Assembly (NCBI RefSeq): GCF_021730395.1
Contig: NC_069376.1
Location: forward strand, 17,765,001-17,829,000
DNA length: 64,000 bases
Direction: 5' to 3'
Source of the DNA: Mercenaria mercenaria
Lineage: Eukaryota; Mollusca; Bivalvia; Venerida; Veneridae
Below, one piece after another: positions 14,041 to 27,123 of this stretch (positions are counted from its first letter, which is position 1; each line of letters opens with the position of its first letter). The notes below the pieces were generated by a model. The model was given only the letters and a program-made list of their open reading frames with translations. It did no database searches and was not told the origin of the DNA. The translations under genes and the position numbers were made by a program.

Positions 14041-14235
14041 CAGGGGCTTCCGTACCGAGTGGTTAAGGACACAGTTTCCGAATCACTTCTGTGAGTTCCA
14101 AACCACAATGTCAAAGTATACTTCTTTCTTTCAACATACAGAAGGTTGGTGCCTACAATCATAGCGCAATAGGGAGCCTGCGTTTCCATATAAGGCTAGA
14201 AGATTGCCATATGACCTAACTTATCTAAACGGCTT
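14041..14235 (+). repeat. tRNA-derived SINE, diverged copy
   Basis: The head has a degenerate A box (TACCGAGTGGTTAAGG) and a degenerate B box (GAGTTCCAAACC). The body shares AGAAGGTTGGTG..., AATAGGGAGC-like and TTGCCATATGACCTA words with the better copy at 17,572-17,832, so it is an older member of the same family. Confidence 0.6.
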
Positions 14236-16231
14236 CCATCACAACATGGTAACTACAGCTGTATGCATGTCTTCTGACAATTCAATTATTTAGTCAACTT
14301 TAAACATAGTTAATAGAAATGGTAAGCACAGTCTGTTTTATCAATAGTTTACTGCGATAAACAAACAAAATCTACAAAAAATCAATGAAATATATTTTCC
14401 CTGAAAACTGCTACCATTTCTACTGTTTATTAAATGTATTTTTTCCAAGCTTTCTAACATGAATCAATCACATGAAGATAAAGGAAAAATGTGACATAGC
14501 TTAATTACTAGTTACGTTTCCTGCGACCTATTGTTATACTTTGTCATGTACAATTGCATATCTATTTTAAACTGTCGCAATAGGGTAAATGACGGTAATG
14601 GTAATAGAAAAGAACTTTGATGAATGGAAAAAATTAATAGAAATCAAACTAACAATAGTAAGAGTAACTACAATGTACGTAATTGAAAATTCTAATAGAA
14701 ACAGTTGATATACGTAATAAGATATTTTAGAATCACTGTATCAAATGACGCATTTACTTTTTCAGGGAATATATTATTGCATGTTAATAAGAAATGAATG
14801 TAATTTTGTACTATAAAAAGTCATCGAAACAAACAATTTAAAGGACTAAAGCTTATTCAAAAGCTTATCCCTATATTCACTGTTCTGTTACTAGAAATAT
14901 GATAATTATACATATTCACTAACGACATGCATCCGCCAAATAACTGAGCATCTCCCTAGGTAAATATTATGTTCACTTAAAAACGAAAAAATGAATGAAA
15001 CCAGATATTGTCGTCTAGTCCAGTACGAAACAATACGCCAGTTATCTTAGTAATTCGTATTGCCTCATGTAAAAAGGATTTTTTCGAAACAATATAATGT
15101 AAAATGTATCCAGTCAAAATTTTAGTTTATTTTCACGGTTACATGAATGAGCGAGAACATTATCCGTTTGAAAAATCAGTGCTTTAAAACAAGTATTCAG
15201 TTAAGTTTAGTTGGACTGTAAAATAAAAGCATTGTAACATATATTTGTCCAAATTGTATTACAACGTAGTTTGTGCCCATTTGCTTGGAAACATAGTTCA
15301 CGAATTGATTTTTTGAATCTGTCAAGATGATTTACATTTTTGTGAATCTCTCATACAATGCCAAAAAGGCATAATGCTGGCGTTCGAAATTTCGTTAATT
15401 TACTTACTTTAAACCAAATAAGCTTTGAACATTTCACATTGACATGATATGTTATTACACGTTATGAGTAAATCTAAAAAATTATTGACATGACCCTAAT
15501 GTTTGTTTACTTGTCTGATAATATAGCATTGTTTATAAATATCGCAATGATTCAGTAAACATATATATTTATCTAACATATAATTACTTCATCTTATGAC
15601 AATAAGCACTTCGGCATAGTGTCGTTTAGTTTTTGCGTTTGAACTGCGCATTGACATATAAATAAATGAAGAAGACATGATTTCTTTAAAATAGAGTACT
15701 TCCTGTTGAAATAACAGAAAACTGGCATTACGTTTGCTTCTATTATTTGTAACACGGCATCCTGCCAAAACTGCAGAAATTCCATTAACTTAAGCATCTA
15801 GATTGTCTTGTTTTGCGGAAAATATCCCGGCATCTTTCAACATTTCACACATGCTACAGGTTCCTGTAATTTGCGTACCTATTCAGTTGTCAAATTTGAA
15901 GATTCTACTGCAATGAAAAAGTTATCATCATTATCTTGAAGGTCCTTTGAGATCATCGAAGTACTTTTTATGTAGGAAAACTTTGTATACTTGTCGAGCC
16001 CAATCACTGGCTTTTAAAATCAAATTTATTTGCAAGAACACTTTACGGAAATTAGACGTTCGCGGTTCTGTCAAACTCTTCATGTCGAGAGCAGCTGAGT
16101 TCAACATAATTACAAAAACATCCACTTAATATCTATAAAGAAATGTAATATGCTTTTCAGCATTTCAGCAATTTCTATAATTGCACATGCTCTTTTTTTT
16201 CAGATATCACAATCAAATTGCATTCGGATTA
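14236..16231. other. No recognisable feature
   Basis: AT-rich DNA without supported genes. Confidence 0.5.
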
Positions 16232-16292
16232 GCGTGTGTGTCTGTGCGTGCGTGCATGTGTGCGTACGTGCGTGGGTGCGAGCGTGCGTGTT
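16232..16292. repeat. TG/CGTG-rich microsatellite
   Basis: Interrupted run of GTGTGTGTCTGTGCGTGCGTG-like sequence. The open frames across it are low-complexity artefacts. Confidence 0.8.
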
Positions 16293-16435
16293 CGGTTTTA
16301 GCATCTTTTTCAACGACTTTTCAGTCATATAAACGACAGTGTCTACTTGTAGCAGTTGGCACAATGCCCAAATCTACAGTGCTGCCTCACTAGAATATCA
16401 CTGCATATACCGCAAAGACATATTATATTGACACA

Positions 16436-16580
16436 GGGCTGGCCATTCCTAGAGCTATACTCCTAATGCTAAATGCCAAGCGAGGAAGCTCCCAGAACCA
16501 TTTTTACGTCTTTGATATGACGTGACTAGGGAGAGAACATACGACCTCTCCCACTCGAAATTGGCGATCTACCATGGGCA
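16436..16580 (-). repeat. Possible SINE remnant
   Basis: Contains GGGAGAGAACATACGACCTC and CACTCGAA...GATCTACCA, resembling a reversed tRNA-like head with B-box similarity (GTTCTCTCC region). Too diverged for a firm family call. Confidence 0.35.
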
Positions 16581-17571
16581 AGCATTCTGATTTTTGGTCA
16601 CATATACATATGTTTCATTGATTCTGCTTGTAGAGTTTACATTACATATATAACAGTAGGATGATCAAAACCTAACCGGTATTCACTTTTTTTTTATTTT
16701 ATAATTTCTTAAAGGGCCACATTTCCCGAGTTAGTGGAAAGACATGTGTTTAAATTTCCTGAAGGGGTGTTGGCCAAAGACAGATGAAGACCCAAGACTG
16801 CCCTTTTCCTCATCGCTTATTTGTTTTGAGTTGTGTGCTCATGTTCTCATTTCAATTATGTACACAACCATGCATACTCTTGTGTCGCACCGTTTGTGTA
16901 TGTGTGTGGATGAGCTATTCCTTTTGGAACTATATGCTTGACGATTTCACATTAAAAGCATTTAAACCTCATGCTGCGACGGAAAACGTCACATAGTGAT
17001 TGAAATTATTATTTTTCCTGTTTCTGATCTGTTTGAGGCATAGTAGGTGCTAGGATTGTGAGAGCATTTCTGTCAACAAGCAGACTGAAACCAAGGCTAT
17101 ACATGTATATTGGTAATCCGTTTTGGTTAAAAATTGTTAACAGTCCTTTTATCATAAGAAAGTATGCTGATACTATACAAAGCCACCTGAACTCTTCTAA
17201 ACTGCAGAAAAGCAGTATCGCATGCATCCAGACTGGGTACAGTTTCCGTGTGTTAGTAATTGTAAATAATTTTTGGAACTGTACATGTACATGTCATACA
17301 ACATCAATTTTAACAAGAGATTGCACTGCAAATGCGAAGCTGAAAGATAATATAGACTTTAGGCCCTAAATTAAAATTTTCACTCCTGATTTAAGATTTA
17401 TTTATGTCAAACGCATTGTGTCGAAAGCAATATATTATTGGATACATTATCTAACTGGAAACCTGCTTTAGACGGCGGAAGGAGTGGGCGGGGTATGACT
17501 TCCCAAAGGGTACTTGATAAAGCAGGCTTTTTACGAAAAAGGATTGAACCGCTAGACTTCAAAAGATAAGT
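16581..17571. other. No gene supported
   Basis: An open frame at 17,058-17,369 (plus) has no recognisable motif and sits in AT-rich DNA. I do not call it. Confidence 0.45.
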
Positions 17572-17832
17572 TGGGGCCTCCATGGCCGAGTGGTAAAGGT
17601 CGTTGACTTCAAATCACTTGCCCCTCACCGATGTAGGTTCGAGTCTCACTTGGGGCACTGAATTCTTCATGTGAGGACGCATTCCAGCTGGCTTACGGAA
17701 GGTCGGTGATTCTACCCTGGTGCCAGCGCGTGCTGAAATAATGCACGGAGGGATAACTGGGGTCTTCTAAAACGTTGCCATATGATCTATAATTGTGTCT
17801 GTGTGACATTTAACCCAACAAAAACAAAAGCT
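17572..17832 (+). repeat. tRNA-derived SINE (Leu-like head)
   Basis: The head starts GGGGCCTCCATGGCCGAGTGG (A box TGGCCGAGTGG) and carries the B box GGTTCGAGTCTC about 55 bp later. The overall head resembles a tRNA with a long variable arm, hence Leu/Ser-like. A tRNA-unrelated body follows and the copy ends in an A-rich tail (AACAAAAACAAAAG). This is the best-preserved member of the family also seen at 14.0 kb. Confidence 0.8.
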
Positions 17833-20814
17833 AAATAAACAGGTCAAATGTAGCTCTTTAACAAATTATGTTCCTCCATACCCTCAAATATTATAGGCAA
17901 ACTATTGAATGACTTTAAGCATACAAATAATTTATCATGATAGCCTTTGAAGTTTTTAAGGCGCCATCTAGGAACTTCTCATTTAATTAGAGAAATAAAT
18001 TGCGCCTATAGTTTGCTTGAAGGAACGTTTTGTCGTGTAGTTTACACACTAAATCAAGATCATGTGAGATATAAGTTGTTTTATTTCATCAGTAATGAAG
18101 TCGATCTTCTCGCAACTTTCGTATCACAATATTCCGCCCATAGGTATGAGATGAATTATTTGATAGTGTAGATCATTTTTTTTTACTAATTAAAGAATAT
18201 TATACATCTTAGATAGTTCCGATTTTATTATTTATGTTTTAATGGAGTACATTTATTATACTATAACAGAAATCCACTTTCCGGTCCTAGGTTGCACTTT
18301 AACTTCTCGAGAGCATATTCATAAAAGTGCTAAGATGTGTTATATTTTATATGTACTTCTGTACCTTCTGTAATGTTAGCATTAACTAAAGTTAAAGAAA
18401 GCTCTTTGCTGGATATAGAATGTATTATCTTGAATTTGATGTGGCAATGGTCATGTTCGAAACGGCCGTAGTGTAAAATATGCTTCATTGTCTTTAATTA
18501 TTTTGTTTAAATTGATAATTACATAAAATTACTTGTGAATTTTTTGTTCTAAAAACTTTTCCGAGACTTTAACACCACAAAGAAGGCAATTATGATAAAA
18601 TAAAAGTGTACCTAACTATGATAAACAGTTTCAAAAGAAAAGAGCATTTAAGACAAGTTGTGATCTACTTAAATGTTCACACCCAGTTAATCACACAAAG
18701 TTCCCATTACCGATAATGTGTCGTCATTCTATTTTAATGTGTATGACGTGTTTGACACATTAAATATGTACATGTACGCTCATTTTACGTGTAATACATG
18801 TACAGTCGCATAAATTTGAATTCTAATGAATAAATACTGCCACTACCTAAATCTCATTCGAATCAATAATAATTGGAAGAGTTACATATATTCATGAAGA
18901 AAAAGAAATGTTGGAAGCCTTATATATTTTTGACGTTGTTAAGACTTCCTTTCTAAATACTGGAGGATCGGAAAATCAACCTAATTAATAGTGAACATGA
19001 AAGTCAATGGATTGTCCCTTCGAATAAGCCAAATTAAAGGGACTTGAACCTCCGATCATATAAACTATTTTGACCTAATGTTTCTTGATATGGTCATTAT
19101 CTTGATTATTTGTATTTTCTGTTCTATCAAACTAGCCAATTTATAATGCAAATTTAAAGTTCAGTTTCATTCAAGAGCACTTCATGTGGGAGAAATATTT
19201 ACAGTACAGATTATGTCCGTATTGAATTTTCTTTTCTAAAAGGTGTATTTTGTCACATACTCCTTAATTTCACCATACATACAGAAACTGGAGCGTAGGA
19301 CACACGAGACATACAACGAGGACAAGGTTCTATCTTGAAATCTTCAGAGAAATCGCGTTTAGCAATTGTTATTTAATGTCTTTTTTACTTTATTTGTCTT
19401 TCATTTTTATTTTTGTGCACGAATATAAGATAGATAACGGTACATTAAATAATTAACACTGAATGCATGTATCATTTAGCAGATTGTTGGATACCGATTG
19501 ACATATATATGTATCCAATGTTAAAATTAGTGAATTTATGTTTTGATGCAATGTATGGTACGCAAATCTTGCAATATTTGTGATAAACAGTATATCCATG
19601 TGGTTTCTTTAATAAACAGAATAATATAACTTCAACGACGTAATTAATAGATTTCGCATGTGCAAATTTGCATAATCTATACTAGAATGCATTTAATTAT
19701 TTCGAAAGATATATACATTAACATTTATCGATACTGTCGCACAATTGTTCTGTTAAGGTTAAAGTATAAATAGACTTTATGCATAATTTGAAATATATAC
19801 GAGTAAGTACATGTATAAGTATTTCGATCAGTGTCGATGGGTTTTCTCAAAACACTGGACAGAAAATATTTTGAAAAGCAATTATTAATTCTATCGAATA
19901 ATTCAGCCAGTTTACATACACAGTCAAAACAGGAACGTACGTGATAAAAAGTTTGGCGCACAAACCAGCCGTGCGGTAAATCAAATCAGTTCTTCCTGGG
20001 ATAGTCTAATTACTTCATCTGTGTCATGACTATGAGACTTTGTAAATTTTTCATTTTAGCTGTGTATTACAAAGGAAAACATGTTGATTGGTATTTTGAA
20101 TACGAAAAAGATGAAAAATAAATATTATTATAAAGAAATGTATTTAAAGCGATTTTAAGAAATAACATGATCAGTATTTTACGCAAAGTTGTCTCATTGA
20201 CGTATGTAAAAAAAAAATCTGCATTGAAATCATTTCGCACCGGTCGCCAGTTTTAAAGTTATAAAGACCTCTTTTGAAAAGAAAAACATCTTTCTCATGT
20301 ACCAAAATTCGTTTCACGTCTGTAGTTTGCCCCTGATAAATGAGAGTGTAAAATACTAAGATTTAAACAGAAATATATCAGCAGAACACGTAAACTAGGC
20401 TATGTTGTGATTTGGGGGTAAGGGTAGCGTAATGTAATTTTACGCGAAAATGAATTCGGTGACCCAATAATTTTATTCCATAAATCGATAGAAAATAAAA
20501 TTTTCATCATCATGTTAGATCTTTCTTAAATTCAATCTTTTGGGTTTTACTCGAGACAAGATTAAGGCAAACTTTTTATTCGAAACTCAACGTCATATTT
20601 GTCGCTCTGACGTCGCTTTAACGTAAATATCTACTTTTACGTTAAAATGATTTCCATAAATTATACACCATTTTAAAGACATTTTAAGTGAAAATATGAT
20701 GAGTAACAAGCAAATCGATTTTTTTAGAATGAACAGAACGATTTACAAAAATCGTCTGATGGACGTGAAATCGCGGTTCATCAAAAATGGACGTCAATGA
20801 TCGTTTTTGAAGGT
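17833..20814. other. No recognisable feature
   Basis: AT-rich sequence. I found no exon-like open frame, tRNA or structured repeat. Confidence 0.45.
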
Positions 20815-21367
20815 TTCAAAATTTTAACAAAAAAATCTAAGTTAAAGAGGGGCAAAATTCTGTCAAAATTCAATCAGAGTTATGGGGATTGTTTCTCGTG
20901 GTGTAGACTTTGATGGTTAATAAGTATTTTAAGTTTCAAGTCAAAAGCTTTGACAGTAACAGAGATATTTGACTTTATCAAAAATTTTAACAAAAAATTC
21001 TAAGTTAAAAAGGGGCATAATTCTGTCAAAATTCAATCTGAGTTGTGGGGATTGTTTCTTCTGGTGTAGATTTTGATGTTAAATAAGTATTTTAAGTTTC
21101 AAGTCAATAGCTTTGACAGTAACAGAGATATTTGACTATCAAAAACTTTAACCAAAAATTCTAAGTTAAAAAGGGGTATAATTCTGTCAAAATTCAAATC
21201 AGAGTTATGGGGATTGTTTCTCTTGGTGTAGACTTTGATAGTAAATATCTATTTTAAGTTTCAAGTCAACAGACTATTTGACTTTATCAAAAACTTTAAC
21301 CAACGGCGACGCCGACGCCGGGGTGAGTGCAATAGCTCTACATTTTCTTCGAAAAGTCGAGCTAAAA
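20815..21367 (+). mobile_element. Array element, family B, 5' part lacking
   Basis: Three units of about 165-170 bp (AATTTTAACAAAAAATTCTAAGTT... TTTCAAGTC) lead into a short GACGCC microsatellite (about 21,304-21,318), then TTCTTCGAAAAGTCGAGCTA. That is the family B right end also found at 32.6, 45.4, 46.5 and 54.6 kb. The ACAAGAG hairpin end is not present, so it is truncated on the left. Confidence 0.65.
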
Positions 21368-22014
21368 ATAGGTGCGCAAGTTCATATCATGATAAAGATG
21401 CATGCAAGGTTTCATCCATTTATATGAAATACTTCTCGAGTTAGATGCGTCACAAGGTGAAAATGTGCATTTTTAACTATTTCAGGGGCCATAACTGGTG
21501 GACCCAGATGCAAAATAGGAGGTGCACAAGTTCATATCATGATAAAGACTCGTGCATGGTTTAATCAATTCTTATTAAATACTTCTTGAGCTAGGCGCGT
21601 CACAAGGTGAAAATGTGCATTTTTGACTATTTCAGGGGCCATAACTCTGAAAATAGGGGGCGGAACCAGATGAAAAATAAGAGGTGCACAAGTTCATATC
21701 ATAATTAAGACTCATACAAAGTTTCATGAATCTACAAATGTACATCAAATACTTTTAGAACTAGGCGTGTCACAAGGTGAAAATGTGCATTTTTGACTGT
21801 TTCAGGGGCCATAACTCTGGAAATAGAGGGCGGAGCCAGACGAAAAATAGGAGGTGCGCAAGTTCATATCATGATAAAGACTCATGCAAGGTTTCATCAA
21901 TTTATATCAAATACTTTTTGAGCTAGGCGCGTCACGAACTTCGGACGGACGCACAGACAAGAGCAAATCTATATGCCCCCAACACTCATGGGGGGTGGGG
22001 GCACAAAAATCCTC
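21368..22014 (+). mobile_element. Array element, family C
   Basis: About four units of 150-170 bp centred on CACAAGGTGAAAATGTGCAT and TTTCAGGGGCCATAACT. They are followed by GGACGGACGCACAGAC and a G/C hairpin end, ATATGCCCCC...GGGGGCACAAAAA. It abuts the family B right end at an A-tract, so the boundary is approximate. Confidence 0.6.
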
Positions 22015-22141
22015 AACAAATTAGGCAATGTAGTATATATCTTAGTATACCTTGCATTATATTAAAATCTAGTCATGGTACATTACTATGCAAACGTCTA
22101 TTGAAGGCATATTTCTGGAGCACCTGTTTAGAGTAAGTTAT

Positions 22142-22424
22142 ATTTGTTTGTTTTGGGTTTAACGCCGTTTTTCTACAGTATTTCAGTCATGTAACGGCAT
22201 GCAGTTAACCTAACCAGTGTTCCTGGATTCTGTACCAGTACAGACCTGTTCTCCGCAAGTAACTGCCAACTTCCCCACATGAATCAGAGGTGGAAGACTA
22301 ATGATTTCAGACACAATGTCGTTTATCAAATAGTCACGGAGAACATACGCCCTGCCCAAGGATCGAACTCACGACCCCGCGATCCGTAGACCAACGCTCT
22401 ACCTACTGAACTAAGCGGGCGGGC
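22142..22424 (-). repeat. tRNA-derived SINE, minus strand
   Basis: On the minus strand the head reads GCCCGCTTAGTTCAGTAGG (A box) with the B box GAGTTCGATCC about 40 bp later. The body ends in a T-rich motif seen here as TTGTTTGTTTTGGGTTTAACG. Nearly the same sequence lies at 25,101-25,382. Confidence 0.85.
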
Positions 22425-22659
22425 TAGTAAGTTAAGTAACGAGTTATGTAACGATGTTAACATTTATTTAGCATCGTGTACAATGAATTTTTTTCATATT
22501 CGAGTATTTCAAGATAAATTCAACCTTAAACGGTTAGTTTTGAATCAGGCACATTTATTAAGATTTGACTAAACCATTTAATGTATTAATCTTTCGTAAC
22601 TACTGTCATGAGAGAATAAGGATGACATTAAATCATAAGATGATGAGAGAAACTAGATG

Positions 22660-23514
22660 TGTGTCCACATGATACAAATGCCATCACTTCTTGTCAATGC
22701 ACATGGTTTCAAAAGAACTAGTTTTTAAGATATGGGATAAACTTTTTAGCACTTTGTGTATTTTCACCAAGTCAAAGACCACGACTCTGGCTGAGTGAAA
22801 TCCAGAAGATGAAAACTAGGTGCACAACTTCACATGCTGTGTAACAATCTTCTAATCTTTCATTACTCAAAGTCATGTACTTTTGAGATACATGGGACAC
22901 AAAATTTTATCCCCTCAATGCAGTGTTTCCATAGTCAAGGGCAAAAGCTCTTGTCTTTCAAAGTGAAATCAAAACAAAAAAGACTCAGGTGCACAAAACC
23001 ACATGCTGAATGATATTCCTACATGGTTTCATGACTCCAGCCCAGGCAGCAAAAACTTGTATGCAATTTATGCATATTTTGTACTTAAACATGGGCCATA
23101 ACTCTGGTCTCACGGACAAAACTCCCACACAAAAATCTAACTGCACAACTTCACATGCTAAATAATAATGCTATAATCCTACGATCCTAGGTAAAATATG
23201 TTTTAGAAGATGTGCGACAATAACTTTTAAGTCCTTTTGTGCATATTTTTGACTAAGTAAAGGGTCAAAACCCTGGTCTTGCTGAATGTAATCTCTAACA
23301 AAAACCAAAGATACACAACTTCCCATACTAAATAATATTCCTGTACAGACTAACTGCTTTTATAATCCTGGGTCAATTCATTTTGAGATACATGCAACAC
23401 AAACGTAGGCACTTTTTATGCATATAGTTGACATATAGGTCAAGGGCCTTAACTCTGATCTAGCTGTGTAAGATGTCAATTAAAACACCAGGTGCACAAG
23501 TCAACGTGCTGATT
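22660..23514 (+). mobile_element. Array element, family D
   Basis: About four diverged units of roughly 190 bp share GTGCACAACTTCACATGCT, TTTGAGATACATG and ACTCTGGTCT-like phrases. A possible short hairpin start is at 22,666-22,690 (TGTGTCCACA). The right end is cut by the family A element that follows. Confidence 0.5.
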
Positions 23515-24097
23515 AACCATGATGGCCCTGAATCGCTCACCTCTTCCCACATGACCCAGTTTTGAGTATGACGTCGTTTTTTCTATTATCTGACATAGTG
23601 ACCTAGCTTTTGAGCTCATGTGACCCAGTTTTGAACTTGACCTAGATATTATCAAGATGAAAATTCAGACCAACTTTCATACAGATCCCATGAAAAATAT
23701 GGCCTCTAGAGAGGTCACAAGTTTTTTTTATCATTTGACCTACTGACCTAGTTTTTGAGGCACGTGACCCAGTTTCAAACTTGACCTAGACATCATCAAG
23801 TTGAACATTCTGATTAATTTTCATGAAGATCCATTGAAAAGTATGGCCTCTAGAGAGGTCACAAGGTTTTTCTATTTTTAGACCTACTGACCTAGTTTTG
23901 GACAGCACGTGACCCAGTTTCAAAACTGACCTAGATATCATCAAGTTGAATATTCTGACCAACTTTTATAATGATTCCATGAAAAATGTGACCTCTAGAG
24001 TGGTCACAAGCAAAAGTTTACGGATGGACGCACGCACGGACGACAGACACTGCGCGATCACAAAAGCTCACTTTGTCACTTTGTGACAGGTGAGCTA
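23515..24097 (+). mobile_element. Array element, family A, short copy
   Basis: Begins within the hairpin (CCATGATGGCCCTGAATCG), continues CTCACCT, carries about three units of roughly 145 bp (GACCTAGATATCATCAAG... CTCTAGAGAGGTCACAAG), then GGACGCACGCACGG, and ends with hairpin AGCTCAC...GTGACAGGTGAGCTA. Same family as 28.7-30.5 and 42.4-44.6 kb. Confidence 0.7.
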
Positions 24098-24374
24098 AAA
24101 ATCGGACCAACGATTTAGGAGGAGATGTCGTCTGAAGATTTTTCTATATTTAGCTCCGACAGTTCCCGTGTGCAACCAAGCGGCACCGTTTGAACAACTT
24201 TGATAGAGGACCATCCAAGGAACATCCATGCCAAGTTTCATCAAAATCCATTCAGTGGTTATGGAGGAGATGTCTTTTAAAACAACTGTTGACGATGGAT
24301 GGACGCACACATCCACGCACGACAGACGCAGCATGATCAAAATCACTCACCCTGAGCACTGCTCAGGTGAGCTA
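24098..24374 (+). mobile_element. Array-element right end, family E fragment
   Basis: Single-copy repeat-like DNA (ATGCCAAGTTTCATCAAAATCC) followed by GGACGCACACATCCACGCAC and a terminal hairpin CTCACCCTGAGCACTGCTCAGGTGAG ending in CTAAAAA. The end structure matches the other array elements, but the unit is different. Confidence 0.5.
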
Positions 24375-24677
24375 AAAATTGGGGACAGTAAAAGTAACTA
24401 TCTTCACAAATTTCAATTTATCAGACTAATCTTCAGCAATGCAAGGCTCAGCAGTGCTTTGTTTTGTATATCTTTTGCCTGCTTAATAAAATTAAATTCG
24501 TATGGCAGTTGACTAATAACCTCTATCTTCTTGCTTTACATGCAAACATTTATTTATCAAATTTTTTAACTAGTTTAAATTTTCCACATGCAAAAATATT
24601 ACTTTTTGCCTTTCGCGAAATGTCTGTGATGCAAACTATTAACCATATAGGTAGTTTTTGGAAATGTGAACACAGAT

Positions 24678-25028
24678 TCAAGCCGAACCAAATTTACAGT
24701 CCAATTCTTCTGAGAGCTGATCTAGAACTTTCTTTAACAAAAATGACATAATTATATGTTCTTTTTTTACAGGATTATTTCTGACATCTTCATCTTAGCA
24801 TAGAAATCAAAAGAACTTTGTCGTTATCTAAGTCATCCACACAAATGATAGCACCACTGTCGCCTTTCTCTGCCATTCCGTCAATTTCCGTGACAGGCAT
24901 CTTGTTCCTCCACTTTTGTGTGGTGAAGGACAGCTGGCGCTTATGTATTTCGCTATATTTATCTTCCCTCTTCTTGGTACACGGAGTTTATCATGACATG
25001 CATGACTCCATATGTATACTGGTTTGTC
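24678..25028 (-). pseudogene. Trypsin-fold protease paralogue, terminal exon, decayed
   Basis: Homologous to the terminal exon at 51,498-51,845. After a good acceptor (TTTTTCAG at 25,029) the sequence reads DKPVYIWSHACHDKL... RGKINIAKYISASCPSPH, then shifts frame before MAEKGDSGAIICVDDLD, which keeps the GDSG of the catalytic serine. A stop after ISMLR comes early compared with the paralogue. A more distant remnant down to GSA-stop at 24,678 still aligns with the paralogue's tail (LDQLSEE...). At least one frameshift and one premature stop mark it as non-functional. Confidence 0.8.
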
Positions 25029-25100
25029 CTGAAAAACAAAGATATACATACACTTTATAGACAAGATGAACGTTTTGATACCATTAAGATATTCTTGTTT

Positions 25101-25382
25101 GTTTGTTTGTTTTGGGTTTAACGCCGTTTTTCAACAGTATTTCAGTCATGTAACGGCGGGCAGTTAACCTAACCAGTATTCCTGGATTCTGTACCAGTAC
25201 AAACCTGTTCTCCGCAAGTAACTGCCAACTTCCCCACATGAATCAGAGGTGGAGGACTAATGATTTCAGACACAATGTCGTTTATCAAATAGTCACGGAG
25301 AACATACGCCCCGCCCGAGGATCGAACTCGCGACCCCGAGATCCGTAGACCAACGCTCTTACCTACTGAGCTAAGCGGGCGG
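25101..25382 (-). repeat. tRNA-derived SINE, minus strand
   Basis: Second copy of the 22.1-kb family, inside the short intron of the decayed protease gene. Head CGCCCGCTTAGCTCAGTAGG, B box GAGTTCGATCC, distal end TTGTTTGTTTTGGGTTTAACG. Well preserved, so fairly young. Confidence 0.85.
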
Positions 25383-25499
25383 ATATTCTGCACATTTATT
25401 AAATGGAAGGAACAACATGACGACCTTAGACTAAAGCCTCGATCTGACATCTGGAAACGAAAATCATCCTCGAATTAAAGGCATTCCGCATGTAAATTA

Positions 25500-25847
25500 G
25501 TAACAAGTATGCCCATGGACAGAATGTCAAGTCCGCCAGCTGTCAAGTGTGACCTTGACCTTAGACCTAGGGACCTGGTTCTTGTGCATGACACTCTGTC
25601 TCATAATGGTGAACATTCATGCTAAATTATATCAAAATCCCACTCAGCCTGAAGAAGAAATGCTGTGGACAAACTTCAATTTGACCTCTGACCTCCTACT
25701 ATGACCTTGACCTTTGAGATAGGAACATGGGGTTTGTGCGTGACACTCCTTCTTATTGAGGTAAACATTCATGCCAAATATAAACAAGATTGGTTCATGC
25801 AAGTCAAAAGTATGGTCCGGGCTAAAATTGGACGGACGTACGCCATT
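25500..25847 (+). repeat. Array fragment, family F
   Basis: Two units (TGTGACCTTGACCTTAGACC, GTGCATGACACTC, ATGCCAAATATAA) matching the longer array at 55.7-57.1 kb. It ends next to GGACGGACGTACGCC. Neither terminus is clear. Confidence 0.6.
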
Positions 25848-25905
25848 GTTCCTGGATTCTGTACCAGTAATCAAATCGTCATGGAGAACATACGCCTCGC
25901 CTATG
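25848..25905 (-). repeat. Truncated SINE fragment
   Basis: GTTCCTGGATTCTGTACCAG joined to ATGGAGAACATACGCC: two non-adjacent parts of the SINE seen at 25.1 kb, so an internally deleted copy. Confidence 0.55.
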
Positions 25906-25914
25906 TTCAACAAC

Positions 25915-26110
25915 AATCAAATGTAATCTGCTAAAAATATCAAATTTAAATGTGTAGCTGCTACAAATATGATCAAACTTAATTGTGTAGTTGCTAAAAA
26001 GGCATGTAATCCAACAAATATCAAACATAAACGTAACCCACAACAAATATCAAATGCAAGCGTGTAGTCACTATGGAAGTGTGCAGTCCAACAAATATCA
26101 ACCGACTACA
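25915..26110. repeat. Degenerate short tandem repeat
   Basis: Irregular units of about 30-45 bp built on AACAAATATCAAA and GTGTAG..GCTA. No coding sense. Confidence 0.5.
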
Positions 26111-26879
26111 AATATGGAAGTGTCTATCAGTCCAGTAATCAGACGCTTAGCCTGCGTTCTAGCCATCTGGTTACTGGACGGCAAGCAAATCCTCAGGGGA
26201 TTTTCTAGCCGTCCGGTAATAGATTTCTTAATGAATAAGTAATGATTTAATATAATTATATATCAAAGGTAAATGAAATACAAATGCCTTTGTACATTCA
26301 GTAAGTTAAAACTAACGAAAAACTTCTGTACTGAAACCACATTGAGGCTAATAGGAGTGCTCTAAATATGTACATATTGATAAATTATCTATAAAACAAA
26401 TGTTTAGCACTTTTCGCTGAAAAAGTTTGTATGAATTTATTATTAATAAAAAGTGAACTTAATCAAATTGAATATGCGAGCTTTACTGCGGACACATTTT
26501 GAGGACACATTTGTGAAGAAGGGCTTTCTTAAGCAACCCGAATCTTTCCCACCACATATTTCCACCATAGTATTTACACTGATATATTTACATTGCCCTA
26601 TTCTTTTGAATTGAAAATTATGACATTCATTTTGAATGAACTGCAAGTGGAAAGGCGCCAAAGTTACAACAATACTGCTTAGTGATTATATCAGCCCACT
26701 GTTTTGATAACGTCCCCATATAGTCAGGGAGAACGTTTCTTAAATAATGTCTCAGTTGTTCTGTCTGGTGAACAGAATGGCCGTGAAGCTGATTTTAATT
26801 TTAAAAGCAACGAAATGTGTGCAATTTATAATGTAACTTTGTTTACAAATGGAAAAGAAATAAAATGTAAATATAAGAT

Positions 26880-27017
26880 ATGATTTTTTTTTTGGAAATC
26901 ATGCTAAACGAATGACAGAATAGAATTCGCAAATTAAACATGAATCGCTAGCGTGATTCATGGATTTGCTGAGCCTATTCTGTCACTTACTTTGCATGAA
27001 CTCCGAAAAAAAATCAT
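26880..27017. repeat. Foldback MITE
   Basis: Arms GATTTTTTTTTTGGAAATCATG... and ...CATGAACTCCGAAAAAAAATC pair. Further in, TGACAGAATAG pairs with CTATTCTGTCA, and the centre is CATGAATCGCTAGCGTGATTCATG-like. It lies in the short intron of the decayed protease gene, just downstream of exon 2. Confidence 0.65.
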
Positions 27018-27123
27018 TTCTTAATTATTTCTTTTGATTACTAGTAGTATTCTTTTCGTAAAGTAACGCTTTGTTTCAACTGAGTGCAAACTGATTCAAC
27101 GAATAAATAAAATAATGCCACAC

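Noticed and set aside
22370-22424. tRNA gene on the minus strand
   Set aside because: The A and B boxes belong to a SINE head. The same sequence with the same body recurs at 25.1 kb, and no clean tRNA 3' half follows.
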